Assembly: GCA_018716305.1 (NCBI GenBank)
Contig: DVKB01000024.1
Location: 54,191 to 118,190 of the forward strand
Length of the DNA stretch: 64,000 nucleotides
Source: Candidatus Scatomonas merdigallinarum
GTDB lineage: Bacteria; Bacillota; Clostridia; Lachnospirales; Lachnospiraceae
Direction: 5' to 3'
Positions 24,144-32,744 of the stretch are shown here, one piece after another. Made by a program: the position numbers and the translations under genes. Under the pieces are notes generated by a model, which worked only from the letters and a program-made list of their open reading frames with translations, was not told the DNA's origin and searched no databases. How positions within the stretch are numbered: position 1 is the first letter of the stretch; the number at the start of each line of letters is the position of its first letter.

Positions 24144-25259
24144 ATGGCTAAGGCATTTGGCATTGTAAATTTCGGAGGAAGACAATTCTGGGTAGAAGGG
24201 ATGCAGGACTACCGTCCCTCAGGGGCATTTTCCTTTCTGGGCAGGTATCGTACTGTGGATTTTCCCATTTCCAACCTGAGCAACAGCGGCATTGACCAGA
24301 TTCAGGTCTATATCCGCAGAAAACCCCGTTCCCTGGTAGAGCATCTGGGAACCGGACGCCACTACAACATCAACTCCAAGAGGGGACGTCTTCACATCCT
24401 CTTTTCTCAGAACGGGGTGGATCACGACATCTATAACAATGATATCGCCGCCTTCCTGGAAAATATGGAATATATTGAGAAGATTAACTGCCCGTATGTG
24501 GTAATCGTACCCAGCTATATGGTGTATACCCAGGACTTCAGCGCACTGCTGCAGACCCATATCGATTCCGGAGCGGATATTACCCTGCTGTATCATTCCA
24601 CCGAGAACGCGAAGGAGCATTTTCTCAACTGCAATACCCTGGATCTGAATAAGCAGAAGGGAGTTCTGGCTCTGGAAATGAACCGGGGAACCGCCAAAAG
24701 CCGTTCCATTTTCATGGATACTTATGTAATGAAAAAGGAACTGTTTATCGAGTTGGTGCAGAAGGCGCACAAAGCATCTTCCATGTACAGCCTGTCGGAT
24801 ATTGTAAATCAGGCCTGCCAGGAGCTGGATGTGCGGGGCGTATCCCATCGGGGCTATTTTGCTTCTATTACGGACTTCAAGAGTTATTATGACGCCAACA
24901 TTTCGCTGATTGATTTTAAGACAGCCCTGAGTCTGTTTGATCCGGAGTGGCCCATTTATACCAGAACCAATGATTCCTGTCCTACGCAGTACTTTGAGGG
25001 AGCCTGCGTAAAAAATTCCGTTGTATCCAACGGCTGCCTCATCGAGGGCAGTATTGAAAATTCTGTAATCGGCAGAGGCTGTGTCATCAAGAAAGGAGCA
25101 GTGATCCGCAACAGCGTGATCCTGCCGGAAGTGACCATCGGGGAGGATGTACATCTGGATAATCTGGTGGTAGACAAGCACGCGAAGATTTCTCATGTAA
25201 AAGAAGTGATCGCGGATCCCGGACATCCGGAATATATCCGCAGGGACGATTCTTTATAA
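24144..25259 (+). CDS. glgD: GlgD, regulatory-type subunit of ADP-glucose pyrophosphorylase
   Basis: A 371-residue GlgC paralogue. It keeps YRTVDFPISNLSNSGIDQIQVY and a C-terminal beta-helix (VVSNGCLIEGSIENSVIGRGCVIKKGA region). It has lost the N-terminal GGRGSRLxxLT nucleotide signature (here FGIVNFGGRQFWVEG) and the KPA lysine, so it is not expected to catalyse alone. In Firmicutes GlgD modifies the activity of GlgC. ATG 24144 lies one base after the glgC stop; the frame is open from a TTG at 24135. A strong terminator follows. Confidence 0.95.
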   Translation: MAKAFGIVNFGGRQFWVEGMQDYRPSGAFSFLGRYRTVDFPISNLSNSGIDQIQVYIRRKPRSLVEHLGTGRHYNINSKRGRLHILFSQNGVDHDIYNNDIAAFLENMEYIEKINCPYVVIVPSYMVYTQDFSALLQTHIDSGADITLLYHSTENAKEHFLNCNTLDLNKQKGVLALEMNRGTAKSRSIFMDTYVMKKELFIELVQKAHKASSMYSLSDIVNQACQELDVRGVSHRGYFASITDFKSYYDANISLIDFKTALSLFDPEWPIYTRTNDSCPTQYFEGACVKNSVVSNGCLIEGSIENSVIGRGCVIKKGAVIRNSVILPEVTIGEDVHLDNLVVDKHAKISHVKEVIADPGHPEYIRRDDSL

Positions 25260-25276
25260 AGAAATCCGTGAGAAGC

Positions 25277-25323
25277 GGAAACAAAATGCAGAGAGCGTAT
25301 CAGGCTCTCTGCATTTTGTTTCC
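25277..25323. terminator. Bidirectional terminator between glgD and a convergent gene
   Basis: A perfect 20-bp inverted repeat (25277-25296 with 25304-25323) with a 7-base loop. The right arm contains the ends TTTTG/TTTCC and overlaps the 3' end of the convergent gene whose stop is at 25300. Confidence 0.88.
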
Positions 25324-25800
25324 TGCCCACTGAGTGACATGGCGAAGACTGGTTTCATCCAGCTCCATGAGCACGCAGACCCGGGAGTGTCCGCTGGCAA
25401 TAAGAATGGAATACACCCTGTCCGGGTGCAGATGGGAAGTAAAGTCCCATATTTTCGAGAAGCGGCCGGCTGAACGGGCAGATGCGCCGGCGGGGGCAAT
25501 CTGTTCCGCGTTGCGCAGGTCAAAAGACAGTTTTCTTTTCCTCTTTGATTTGCTGTAGATGGCGTCTATATCCACATCATAATTCAGGAAGGTGTATTCG
25601 TATTCCACGGACAGCAGCGGAAATACGAAGTAGTAGATAAGAAAAGCCAGTACGATCACGACCAGGGCGGGGAAAAAGCCGATGAAAAAGGTGGCCAGGA
25701 TCAGTCCCGCGGCCATCAGAAGGATCAGAAGGATCTTTATCACAGGCACCAGGGGACTGGGCTTTTTGGTAACCAGCTGTTCATAAAGAGCGTCATTCAT
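25300..25800 (-). CDS. Two-TM membrane protein of unknown function
   Basis: A 166-residue protein. Residues ~20-65 hold two adjacent hydrophobic helices (VIKILLILLMAAGLILATFF and ALVVIVLAFLIYYFVF). A cytoplasmic-looking domain follows, beginning EYEYTFLNYDVDIDAIYSK, with a basic KSKRKRKLSFDL turn. I recall similar short Lachnospiraceae proteins annotated as DUF6106, but cannot confirm this. The ATG overlaps the stop of the upstream regulator (TGA/ATG at 25797-25800), implying co-translation. Its stop lies within the glgD terminator hairpin. Function is not known. Confidence 0.8.
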   Translation of the reverse strand: MNDALYEQLVTKKPSPLVPVIKILLILLMAAGLILATFFIGFFPALVVIVLAFLIYYFVFPLLSVEYEYTFLNYDVDIDAIYSKSKRKRKLSFDLRNAEQIAPAGASARSAGRFSKIWDFTSHLHPDRVYSILIASGHSRVCVLMELDETSLRHVTQWAGNKMQRA

Positions 25801-26720
25801 GCGTTTTGATTCCTTTCTGTACGGAGATAATTAATTACCATGGTAGCGATTTTAAAGGCAGCGGCATCCTCAAAACGTCTAAGATCCAGTCCCGTCCGAT
25901 TCTGGATCTGTTCCAGACGGTAGATGAGAGTATTGCGGTGGACATGAAGCTGCCGCGCGGTCTCCGCGATATTGAGGTTATTTTCAAAGAACTGCGACGC
26001 CGTTACCGCCGTCTCCTCATCCAGTTCCGGGGGAATGTCTTCCCCGAAGATTTCCCGCAGAAAATTTTCACACAGCTCATAGGGAAGTCCGTAGATCAGG
26101 CGCCCGACCCCCAGGCGGCCGCAGGGAAACACTGTTTCTCCGGAGAAGAAAAGCTTTCCTATCTTCAGGGCAAGGCCTGTTTCCTGAAAGGCAGCGGACA
26201 GATCCGCCAGAGACTCCGAAACCCTGCTGTAGGAGACCCGGATCCTGGTAAAAGCTTCCGCGTTCAGCATATCAACCATCGTCCTGGCAAATGCAAGTTC
26301 AGGAGAGCCCTGGCCGTCTTTGACCATGCATCCGCGGGAACAGAGAACCGCCGTCAGATTTCCGGACACAGGGATCAGATACGCGGCAGTCCGGGAAGGC
26401 AGCAGCCCCCGCAGAACTTCCTGCAGCAGATCGTCCGGTTTCTGCTCCGCTTCCACCAGATAAAGGATACGGGGTTCCGCGAAAGCGATATGAAAACGGC
26501 AGGCATGTTCCTGGATTCTGTAGGCAGGAAGTTCTCCTGTCATCAGACTCCGAAGAAAATGAATTTTGTCATATTTTTCTTTGTACGCGGCAGTTAACAG
26601 CCGCAGCTGTTCTGCCGCCCGGGATTTTTCTTCCGGGGAATCCGCGCGGATCTCCAGTTCAAGCCCTGTGGTCCGGCGAAGTTCCGTCAGAACCCGGTGT
26701 AGAGTTTCGTCATAATCCAT
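25797..26720 (-). CDS. CdaR/PucR-type helix-turn-helix regulator
   Basis: A 307-residue regulator. The C-terminal ~60 residues carry the PucR/CdaR HTH: TASQFFENNLNIAETARQLHVHRNTLIYRLEQIQNRTGLDLR region, with HVHRNTLIYRL as the recognition helix. The N-terminal ~230 residues are a variable sensor domain (GGDEF-like fold is usual in the family). ATG 26720 has GAGG at 9 bases' spacing; a TTG at 26735 is the other option. The family often controls sugar-acid or glycogen/sugar use. Its neighbours here are the glycogen genes and the sugar ATPase msmX, but no operator is visible. Confidence 0.85.
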   Translation of the reverse strand: MDYDETLHRVLTELRRTTGLELEIRADSPEEKSRAAEQLRLLTAAYKEKYDKIHFLRSLMTGELPAYRIQEHACRFHIAFAEPRILYLVEAEQKPDDLLQEVLRGLLPSRTAAYLIPVSGNLTAVLCSRGCMVKDGQGSPELAFARTMVDMLNAEAFTRIRVSYSRVSESLADLSAAFQETGLALKIGKLFFSGETVFPCGRLGVGRLIYGLPYELCENFLREIFGEDIPPELDEETAVTASQFFENNLNIAETARQLHVHRNTLIYRLEQIQNRTGLDLRRFEDAAAFKIATMVINYLRTERNQNA

Positions 26721-26753
26721 GAACCATAACCTCAAAGAAGATTTTGAACAAGT

Positions 26754-26787
26754 AAAAAGGCTGTAAGCAGCAGGATACAGCCTTTTT
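26754..26787 (-). terminator. Terminator downstream of msmX
   Basis: A perfect 12-bp stem (AAAAAGGCTGTA at 26754-26765 with TACAGCCTTTTT at 26776-26787) and a 10-base loop. It has A- and T-runs on both strands and can work in either direction. Confidence 0.85.
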
Positions 26788-26799
26788 GTTCTGTGCCGG

Positions 26800-26829
26800 A
26801 TAGTTGGGGGGTTTTGACCCCAACATCAT
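26800..26829 (-). repeat. 30-bp palindromic repeat, second copy at 59485-59514
   Basis: On the minus strand this reads ATGATGTTGGGGTCAAAA followed by CCCCCCAACTAT. It differs at one base from 59485-59514 on the plus strand. It forms a hairpin (GTTGGGG with CCCCAAC) between the msmX stop and the terminator, without a T tail. Confidence 0.8.
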
Positions 26830-26838
26830 TTTATTACT

Positions 26839-27951
26839 TTAATTGGCAATCGTCAATTCGGTTTCTTTGTCAAACAGATGAATCTTTTCCATATCCAGGG
26901 CGAAAACAGCCTGATCCCCTGTGCGGAGAGTTGTCCGGGGATTAACCCGGGCTGTCATCTGTGTGCCGTTTACGTCAAAATACAGGAATACTTCCGCGCC
27001 CAGCAGCTCGTAAACCTTGATGGTAGAATGGATCACGGCGTCTCTGGCGTTGTTGACAAATACTTCCTCGTCATGCATATCCTCCGGACGGATGCCCAGG
27101 ACAACAGTCTTGCCTACATAGCCTCCCTCTACCAGAGCGGATCTCTTCGCGGGGGGAACCTTCAGAGTGTACTCGCCAACCTTCAGAACCAGATCGTTGC
27201 CGGTGTCTTCTACCTGGGCATCGATAAAGTTCATCTGGGGAGAGCCGATGAATCCCGCTACAAACTGATTGCAGGGATTGTTGTACAGGTTCTGGGGAGT
27301 GTCCACCTGCTGCACCACGCCGTCTTTCATGACAACGATTCTGGTTCCCAGAGTCATGGCCTCTGTCTGATCGTGGGTTACGTAGATAATGGTGGCTCCC
27401 AGGTTTTTGTGGATTTTGGAGATCTCAATGCGCATCTGAACTCTCAGCTTGGCGTCCAGGTTGGACAGGGGCTCGTCCATAAGGAAGACCTTGGGATTGC
27501 GGACAATGGCCCGGCCCATGGCTACACGCTGTCTCTGTCCTCCGGAGAGAGCCTTGGGCTTTCTGTCCAGCAGTTTGTCCAGATCCAGGATCCGGGCGGC
27601 CTCCCGCACTTTTTTGTCAATCTCGTCCTTGGGGACTTTGCGCAGCTTCAGGGCAAAGGCCATGTTGTCATATACCGTCATATGGGGATACAGCGCGTAG
27701 TTCTGGAATACCATGGCGATATCCCTGTCCTTGGGCTCCACATCATTGACGACTTTTCCGTCAATTTTAAGAGTGCCGGAAGAAATATCCTCCAGACCTG
27801 CCACCATACGCAGGGTGGTGGATTTTCCGCAGCCGGAGGGGCCGACGAAGATGATGAACTCCTTGTCTTTGATTTCCAGATTGAAATCTTTTACGGCGTG
27901 AAAACCGTTGGGATATTTTTTCTCAATATGTTCCAGTGATAAGCTTGCCAT
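26839..27951 (-). CDS. msmX: MsmX/UgpC-type ATPase for sugar ABC importers
   Basis: A 370-residue CUT1-family ATPase that energises binding-protein-dependent oligosaccharide import. Walker A is GPSGCGKST, the Q-loop is MVFQNYALYPHMTVYDN, the signature is LSGGQRQRVAMGRA, Walker B is VFLMDEPLSNLDAKLR and the H-loop is YVTHDQTEAMTL. The C-terminal ~130 residues are the TOBE/MalK-like regulatory domain (VLGIRPEDMHDEE). ATG 27951 follows GGGAGGATT; the frame runs further upstream but lacks a ribosome site. The sugar operon at 31438-34453 has no ATPase gene, so this is its likely motor, possibly shared by other importers. Confidence 0.95.
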   Translation of the reverse strand: MASLSLEHIEKKYPNGFHAVKDFNLEIKDKEFIIFVGPSGCGKSTTLRMVAGLEDISSGTLKIDGKVVNDVEPKDRDIAMVFQNYALYPHMTVYDNMAFALKLRKVPKDEIDKKVREAARILDLDKLLDRKPKALSGGQRQRVAMGRAIVRNPKVFLMDEPLSNLDAKLRVQMRIEISKIHKNLGATIIYVTHDQTEAMTLGTRIVVMKDGVVQQVDTPQNLYNNPCNQFVAGFIGSPQMNFIDAQVEDTGNDLVLKVGEYTLKVPPAKRSALVEGGYVGKTVVLGIRPEDMHDEEVFVNNARDAVIHSTIKVYELLGAEVFLYFDVNGTQMTARVNPRTTLRTGDQAVFALDMEKIHLFDKETELTIAN

Positions 27952-27983
27952 TTCGGAATCCTCCCGTTCAATAATCTGTTTCC

Positions 27984-28011
27984 AGTATATCAGCTGATAA
28001 AAAAAGAACAA
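27984..28011 (-). promoter_or_regulatory. Putative msmX promoter
   Basis: On the minus strand, TTGTTC (complement of 28006-28011), a 16-base spacer and TATACT (complement of 27984-27989). The spacer contains the palindrome ATCAGCTGAT. Confidence 0.5.
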
Positions 28012-28163
28012 TGTAAGCAGTAAACGAAAAATCTCCGGGATTCTGTACAAATTAACCAGCGGCGGACAGGGAAGTTCCGTATGGACTTTTACGAAAAGAA
28101 ACGTTATGATAAAAAAAATCCCTCAGAAAGGAGAGGCCGGAGATCCGGCAGGAGACATTCAGA

Positions 28164-30377
28164 ATGAGTATTATAGTAAATGAAGCAGCGGGAACCTTTC
28201 ATCTGCGCGGCAAGCGAATCAGCTATCTTATGACGGTGCTGAAAAACGGACAGCTGGGACAGCTGTATTTTGGGAAAAGGATCCATCACAGAGAAGATTT
28301 TTCTTATCTTCTGGAATACGCGGCAAGGCCTATGGCGTCCTGCGTCTTTGAGGAAGATAAAGCTTTTTCCATGGAACATCTGAAGCAGGAATATGCCGTG
28401 TACGGAACCTCGGATTACCGAAGTCCCGCGGCGGAGGTGCTTCAGGAAAACGGCAGCCGGGTTTCGCAATTTTGCTTCCGCGGATACAGGATTATGAAAG
28501 GAAAACCAAAACTGGAGGGGCTGCCGGCTGTTTACACGGAATCTTTGGAGGAAGCGGAAACCTTGATCGTGGAGCTGGAGGATCAGGTGACCGGCTTGCG
28601 GCTGGAACTGTACTATACGATTTTCGAGGAAGAGGGCATTCTGACCAGGAGCGCCAGATTTATCAATCAAGGCGGGAAACCCCTGCATCTGACCAGAGCC
28701 ATGAGCCTTTGCCTGGATCTCCCGGACAGCGAGTACGACTGGATTCAGTTTTCCGGATCCTGGGCCAGAGAGCGGTATCCCAGAGCGCGCAGGCTGGAGG
28801 AGGGAATTCAGTCTGTGGGAAGCATGAGAGGGCATTCTTCCCATGAACATAATCCCTTTGTGATCCTGAAACGTCCTGACGCCCATGAGTTTCAGGGGGA
28901 AGCCATAGGATTCAGCCTGGTTTACAGCGGAAATTTTCTGGCCCAGGCGGAAGTGGATACCAGAGGCACCGTGAGAATGCTGCTGGGGATCCATCCGGAC
29001 TGGTTTGACTGGAAGCTGGAGCCGGGGGAAAGCTTTCAGACACCCGAAGCAGTGATTGTCTATACGGACCGCGGACTCAACGCCCTCAGCCAGAGCTTTC
29101 ACCGGCTTTATCAGAGGAGACTGGCCAGAGGATACTGGAGGGACAGGCCCCGCCCTGTGCTGATTAATAACTGGGAAGCCACCTACATGGACTTTACGGA
29201 AGAAAAAATTCTCAGAATCGCTGAAAAAGCCAGAGAACTGGGAGTGGAGCTGTTTGTTCTGGACGACGGCTGGTTCGGCGGGCGGAACACAGAACATGCG
29301 GGTCTGGGAGACTGGGTGCCGAATCGGAATAAACTGCCCGGGGGAATCCGGGGGCTCTCAGAGAAAATCGAGGGCCTGGGAATGAAATTCGGACTGTGGT
29401 TTGAACCGGAAATGGTCAACCGGGACTCGGATCTGTACCGGGAGCATCCGGACTGGATTCTGCGGACGCCGGACCGGCCGTCCTGCCACGGCAGATTCCA
29501 GTATGTGCTGGATTTTTCCAGAAAAGAGGTGGTGGACCATGTGTACCGCATGATGGAAAAGATTCTGTCTGACGCCAGGATTTCTTATATCAAGTGGGAT
29601 ATGAACCGGAGCATTACAGAGTGCTACAGCGCGGCGCTTCCGCCGGACCGTCAGGGAGAAGTATTCCACCGGTATATTCTGGGAGTGTATGACCTGTACG
29701 AGCGGCTGACCAGCCGTTTTCCGGAGGTGCTGTTTGAGTCCTGTGCCAGCGGGGGAGGCAGGTTTGATCCGGGGATGCTGTACTACGCGCCCCAGGCCTG
29801 GACCAGCGATGATACAGACGCTGTGGAACGTCTTAAGATCCAGTACGGCTCTTCCTACTGCTATCCGGTCAGCAGCATGGGAAGCCATGTATCCGCAGTG
29901 CCGAATCATCAGCTGGGAAGAACCACGCCTCTGTATACCAGGGCCAATGTGGCTTTTTTCGGCACCTTTGGGTATGAACTGGACCTGGGCAGACTTTCCC
30001 CCAAGGAGCAGGAAGAAATAAAAGCGCAGACAGCTTTTATGAAAAAATACCGGGAATTGCTGCAGTTCGGCACTTTCTACCGCCTCAGCAGTCCTTTTGA
30101 GCGCAATGAGGCTGCCTGGATGACTGTCAGCCGGGACCGGAGAACGGCGATTGTGGGATGGTACAGAATACTGAACCGGGTCAACGCCTCCTTTTCCAGG
30201 CTGAAGCTGGCGGGACTGGATCCGGATCTGGAGTATGAAATAAACGGCAGACGTTTTTACGGGGATGAACTGATGTATCTGGGACTTGTGACCAGCGATG
30301 GGAGCGCGGGAGAGATGCCGGAAGGCCCGGGCGGCAGCTGTGATTTTGATTCCAGACTGTATCTTTTAAAAGCCTGA
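28164..30377 (+). CDS. Alpha-galactosidase (GH36), first copy
   Basis: A 737-residue GH36 alpha-galactosidase releasing galactose from raffinose-family sugars or melibiose. An N-terminal beta-sandwich (~1-330) precedes the barrel. Active-site motifs are VLDDGWFGGR, GLWFEPEMVN, the nucleophile in YIKWDMNR, FESCASGGGRFD and the acid/base in WTSDDTDA. There is no signal peptide, so it acts inside the cell on imported sugar. AGGAGAC at 28150-28156 precedes ATG 28164. It is convergent with an AraC regulator and lies away from the second GH36 copy at 34636. Confidence 0.95.
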   Translation: MSIIVNEAAGTFHLRGKRISYLMTVLKNGQLGQLYFGKRIHHREDFSYLLEYAARPMASCVFEEDKAFSMEHLKQEYAVYGTSDYRSPAAEVLQENGSRVSQFCFRGYRIMKGKPKLEGLPAVYTESLEEAETLIVELEDQVTGLRLELYYTIFEEEGILTRSARFINQGGKPLHLTRAMSLCLDLPDSEYDWIQFSGSWARERYPRARRLEEGIQSVGSMRGHSSHEHNPFVILKRPDAHEFQGEAIGFSLVYSGNFLAQAEVDTRGTVRMLLGIHPDWFDWKLEPGESFQTPEAVIVYTDRGLNALSQSFHRLYQRRLARGYWRDRPRPVLINNWEATYMDFTEEKILRIAEKARELGVELFVLDDGWFGGRNTEHAGLGDWVPNRNKLPGGIRGLSEKIEGLGMKFGLWFEPEMVNRDSDLYREHPDWILRTPDRPSCHGRFQYVLDFSRKEVVDHVYRMMEKILSDARISYIKWDMNRSITECYSAALPPDRQGEVFHRYILGVYDLYERLTSRFPEVLFESCASGGGRFDPGMLYYAPQAWTSDDTDAVERLKIQYGSSYCYPVSSMGSHVSAVPNHQLGRTTPLYTRANVAFFGTFGYELDLGRLSPKEQEEIKAQTAFMKKYRELLQFGTFYRLSSPFERNEAAWMTVSRDRRTAIVGWYRILNRVNASFSRLKLAGLDPDLEYEINGRRFYGDELMYLGLVTSDGSAGEMPEGPGGSCDFDSRLYLLKA

Positions 30378-30379
30378 AA

Positions 30380-30424
30380 AAACAGCAGAGCAGAGAAATC
30401 AGCGTTTCTCTTTGCTCTGCTGTT
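30380..30424. terminator. Hairpin between the convergent GH36 and AraC genes
   Basis: Arms AACAGCAGAGCAGAGAAA and TTTCTCTTTGCTCTGCTGTT pair with a 2-base bulge. The element overlaps the 3' end of the AraC gene (stop at 30399) and can terminate in both directions. Confidence 0.65.
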
Positions 30425-31256
30425 CGTATCTCCACGCCCTGGGAGATACGCCGTAGATCTTTTTGAAAGCCCGGGAAAAGTGGAGCTGGTTGGGGTAGCC
30501 CACCGCGTTTCCGATATCGCCGATGGAGAGAGTGGTAAGCTTCAGCAGCTCGCCGGCCTTGGACATCCGGTAATAGATCAGAAATTCCTGGGGGGATTTA
30601 CCTGTGGTATCCCGGAAGATTTTGCCGAAATAGCTGCGGTTCAGTCCGCAGAAAGCCGCGATATCTTCAACGGTTATATCATTTTGAAAGTTCTGTTCGA
30701 TAAAGGTAAGAGACTCTTTAATATAAAAATCCCGCATACGGTTTCCATTTCCCGAAAGGATGGGCTTTATGGAACGGGTCAGATAGTCCATAAACAGATA
30801 CAGATGGCCCGTGAGATGGAAGGGAGACTCCTGAGAGTTCCGGACAATATAGAGAAGTTCTTCCGACATCTGCCGGCTCAGATCCTTCTGATGGGGACGG
30901 TAAACCGGCGCGTCCGGGGAAAAACCGGCGCTTTTCAGCAGTTCTTTCGCTTTCAGTCCGTCAAATTCAACCCAGGCGTATTCCCAGGGGAGCTTCTGAT
31001 CCGCTATATAGGAACAGATCTGCTGGGGAAAAATCATAAAACCCTGGCCGCTTTTAATGTGGTATTCGACTACCTTTTTCTGAGAATTTTCAGCGGCCAG
31101 CATACCGGTGCCGGAAATTACATAGTGAAAAAGATAGTGATTGCGGGCGGCCGGACCGAAAGCGTGGGCAGGATCGCACTGCTCCCATCCGTACTGGTAA
31201 AGGCTCAGATCTATAAAATTTTCACAGGGAAAAATTGAATATAAAACGTTGCTCAT
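30399..31256 (-). CDS. AraC family regulator of the alpha-galactoside operon
   Basis: A 285-residue AraC regulator. An N-terminal cupin sensor (LFHYVISGTGMLAAEN, SGQGFMIFPQQICSYIAD) is followed by the C-terminal HTH pair (QNDITVEDIAAFCGLNRSYFGKIF and LSIGDIGNAVGYPNQLHFSRAFKKIYGVSPRAW). This arrangement is like MsmR/RafR activators of raffinose-family genes. ATG 31256 has AAGGAGA upstream. Divergent placement from the binding-protein gene at 31438 is typical for an activator of that operon responding to the imported sugar. The C-terminal KEKR overlaps the terminator hairpin. Confidence 0.92.
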   Translation of the reverse strand: MSNVLYSIFPCENFIDLSLYQYGWEQCDPAHAFGPAARNHYLFHYVISGTGMLAAENSQKKVVEYHIKSGQGFMIFPQQICSYIADQKLPWEYAWVEFDGLKAKELLKSAGFSPDAPVYRPHQKDLSRQMSEELLYIVRNSQESPFHLTGHLYLFMDYLTRSIKPILSGNGNRMRDFYIKESLTFIEQNFQNDITVEDIAAFCGLNRSYFGKIFRDTTGKSPQEFLIYYRMSKAGELLKLTTLSIGDIGNAVGYPNQLHFSRAFKKIYGVSPRAWRYEQQSKEKR

Positions 31257-31279
31257 GGCGTCTCCTTTTGGCAAAATTT

Positions 31280-31309
31280 ATTATATACCAAAATGCTGTA
31301 TGAAATCAA
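31280..31309 (-). promoter_or_regulatory. Promoter of the AraC gene
   Basis: On the minus strand, TTGATT (complement of 31304-31309), an 18-base spacer and TATAAT (complement of 31280-31285). Confidence 0.65.
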
Positions 31310-31380
31310 TATATGTGAGAAAAAATAGCATTAAGGGATATAACAACAGATATACAGGTATTTAAGGCGGCAAAATGATA

Positions 31381-31389
31381 TGATAAAAT
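31381..31389 (+). promoter_or_regulatory. Extended -10 of the sugar ABC operon promoter
   Basis: TGATAAAAT at 31381-31389 is an extended -10. The matching -35 (TTTAAG at 31361) is weak, as expected for a promoter needing an AraC-type activator. Confidence 0.45.
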
Positions 31390-31437
31390 GAGAAAAATAT
31401 AAAAAGAAAATGAAATTTTTAGAAAGGAGTTATGAAA

Positions 31438-32727
31438 ATGAGAAGGAAGGGGACAAAATACCTCAGTGTACTTCTGACGGCTTCCATGGGCTGCGCAGCG
31501 GTACTCTCTGGCTGCGGCGATCCATATGGCGGAAAGACCCATATTGAGATCATCAACTACAAGCAGGAAGCCACCGATTATTTCGACGCGCTGGAAGAAG
31601 AATTCAATGCGACTCACGACGACATTGTTCTGACCATTGATTCTCCCAACGACGCGTCCACGATTCTGCGGACCCGGTTTATTCGGGAAGATTATCCGGA
31701 TATCATTGGGATAGGAGGAGACATCAACTATTCCTATTACATCGACGCGGAGATTCTGGCGGATGTGTCCGATTATCCCGGCCTGGAGAATATTAAGCAG
31801 TCCTATCTGGATATCGGAGAAGCCCTGGAAATCGTTCCTACCGACGGCGTTTACGGCGTGCCCTACGCGGCCAATGCCGCCGGCATCCTGTACAACCGGG
31901 ATATGTTTGAGGAGCATGGATGGGAGATTCCCACCACCTGGGACGAGCTTATCGCTCTCTGCGAGGAGATTCAGTCCCAGGGAATCCTGCCGCTGGAGTT
32001 CGGGTTCCTGGACAAGTGGACCTGTCTGGCTCCCTGGAACGCCTTGGCGGTAGATCTGGCGCCGGCGGATGTCTGCAAGCAGGTAAATCGTGGAGAGACA
32101 ACCTTTACCCAGGAATACCGGGAAGCGGCGGAGAAATATATTCAGCTCATGGAGTACGGTCCGGACGATCCGGTAGCTTACAGCTATAACGACGCGTGTA
32201 CCGCCTTTGCCCGGGGAGAGGCCGCCATGTATCCCATTGGAAGCTACGCGGTACCCCAGATCCTCTCCGTAAATCCGGAGATGAACATTGACTCTTTCGT
32301 AATGCCCGGCAGCGATGATCCGGAGGGAAATACCCTGAATTCCGGCATTGACCTGCAGTTCTGCGTGACCGCTGCCTGCCCCGACAAAGAAGCGGCATAC
32401 GAAGTGCTGGATTTCCTGCTTCAGGATGATGTGGTTCAGCAGTATATCACCGACCAGAACTCCATTCCCTGCAAGGAGGGAGATTTTGAACTGGCGCCCC
32501 AGCTGGACGGAATGAGCGAGTACATTGAATCCGGCAACATGACAGACTATCAGGATCACTATTATCCCTCTGAAATGGCTGTGGACGGCCAGCTTCAGAC
32601 CTTCGTGCAGAATAAGGACGTGGACGCCTTCCTGGAGAGATTCGACAGAGAATGGCCCCGCTACAACCGGGATATCATCCGCACTACAGAGGAGTATGAG
32701 GCGGAGCACGGAAACAGCGCTGAATAG
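31438..32727 (+). CDS. Sugar ABC transporter substrate-binding lipoprotein
   Basis: A 429-residue CUT1 solute-binding protein. A lipoprotein signal (RRKGTKYLSVLLTASMG) leads to the lipobox LSGC. Typical binding-protein stretches follow: HIEIINYKQEATDYFDALEEEFN at the mature start, IGIGGDINYSYY, GVPYAANAAGILYNRDMFEEHGW and FARGEAAMYPIGSY. ATG 31438 sits 8 bases from AGGAG (31425-31429), whereas the ATG at 31432 is only 2 bases away. It is followed by two permeases; the ATPase is supplied by msmX. Neighbouring alpha-galactosidases suggest raffinose, stachyose or melibiose as ligand. Confidence 0.93.
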   Translation: MRRKGTKYLSVLLTASMGCAAVLSGCGDPYGGKTHIEIINYKQEATDYFDALEEEFNATHDDIVLTIDSPNDASTILRTRFIREDYPDIIGIGGDINYSYYIDAEILADVSDYPGLENIKQSYLDIGEALEIVPTDGVYGVPYAANAAGILYNRDMFEEHGWEIPTTWDELIALCEEIQSQGILPLEFGFLDKWTCLAPWNALAVDLAPADVCKQVNRGETTFTQEYREAAEKYIQLMEYGPDDPVAYSYNDACTAFARGEAAMYPIGSYAVPQILSVNPEMNIDSFVMPGSDDPEGNTLNSGIDLQFCVTAACPDKEAAYEVLDFLLQDDVVQQYITDQNSIPCKEGDFELAPQLDGMSEYIESGNMTDYQDHYYPSEMAVDGQLQTFVQNKDVDAFLERFDREWPRYNRDIIRTTEEYEAEHGNSAE

Positions 32728-32744
32728 GAAAGGAGAGGGGAAAA

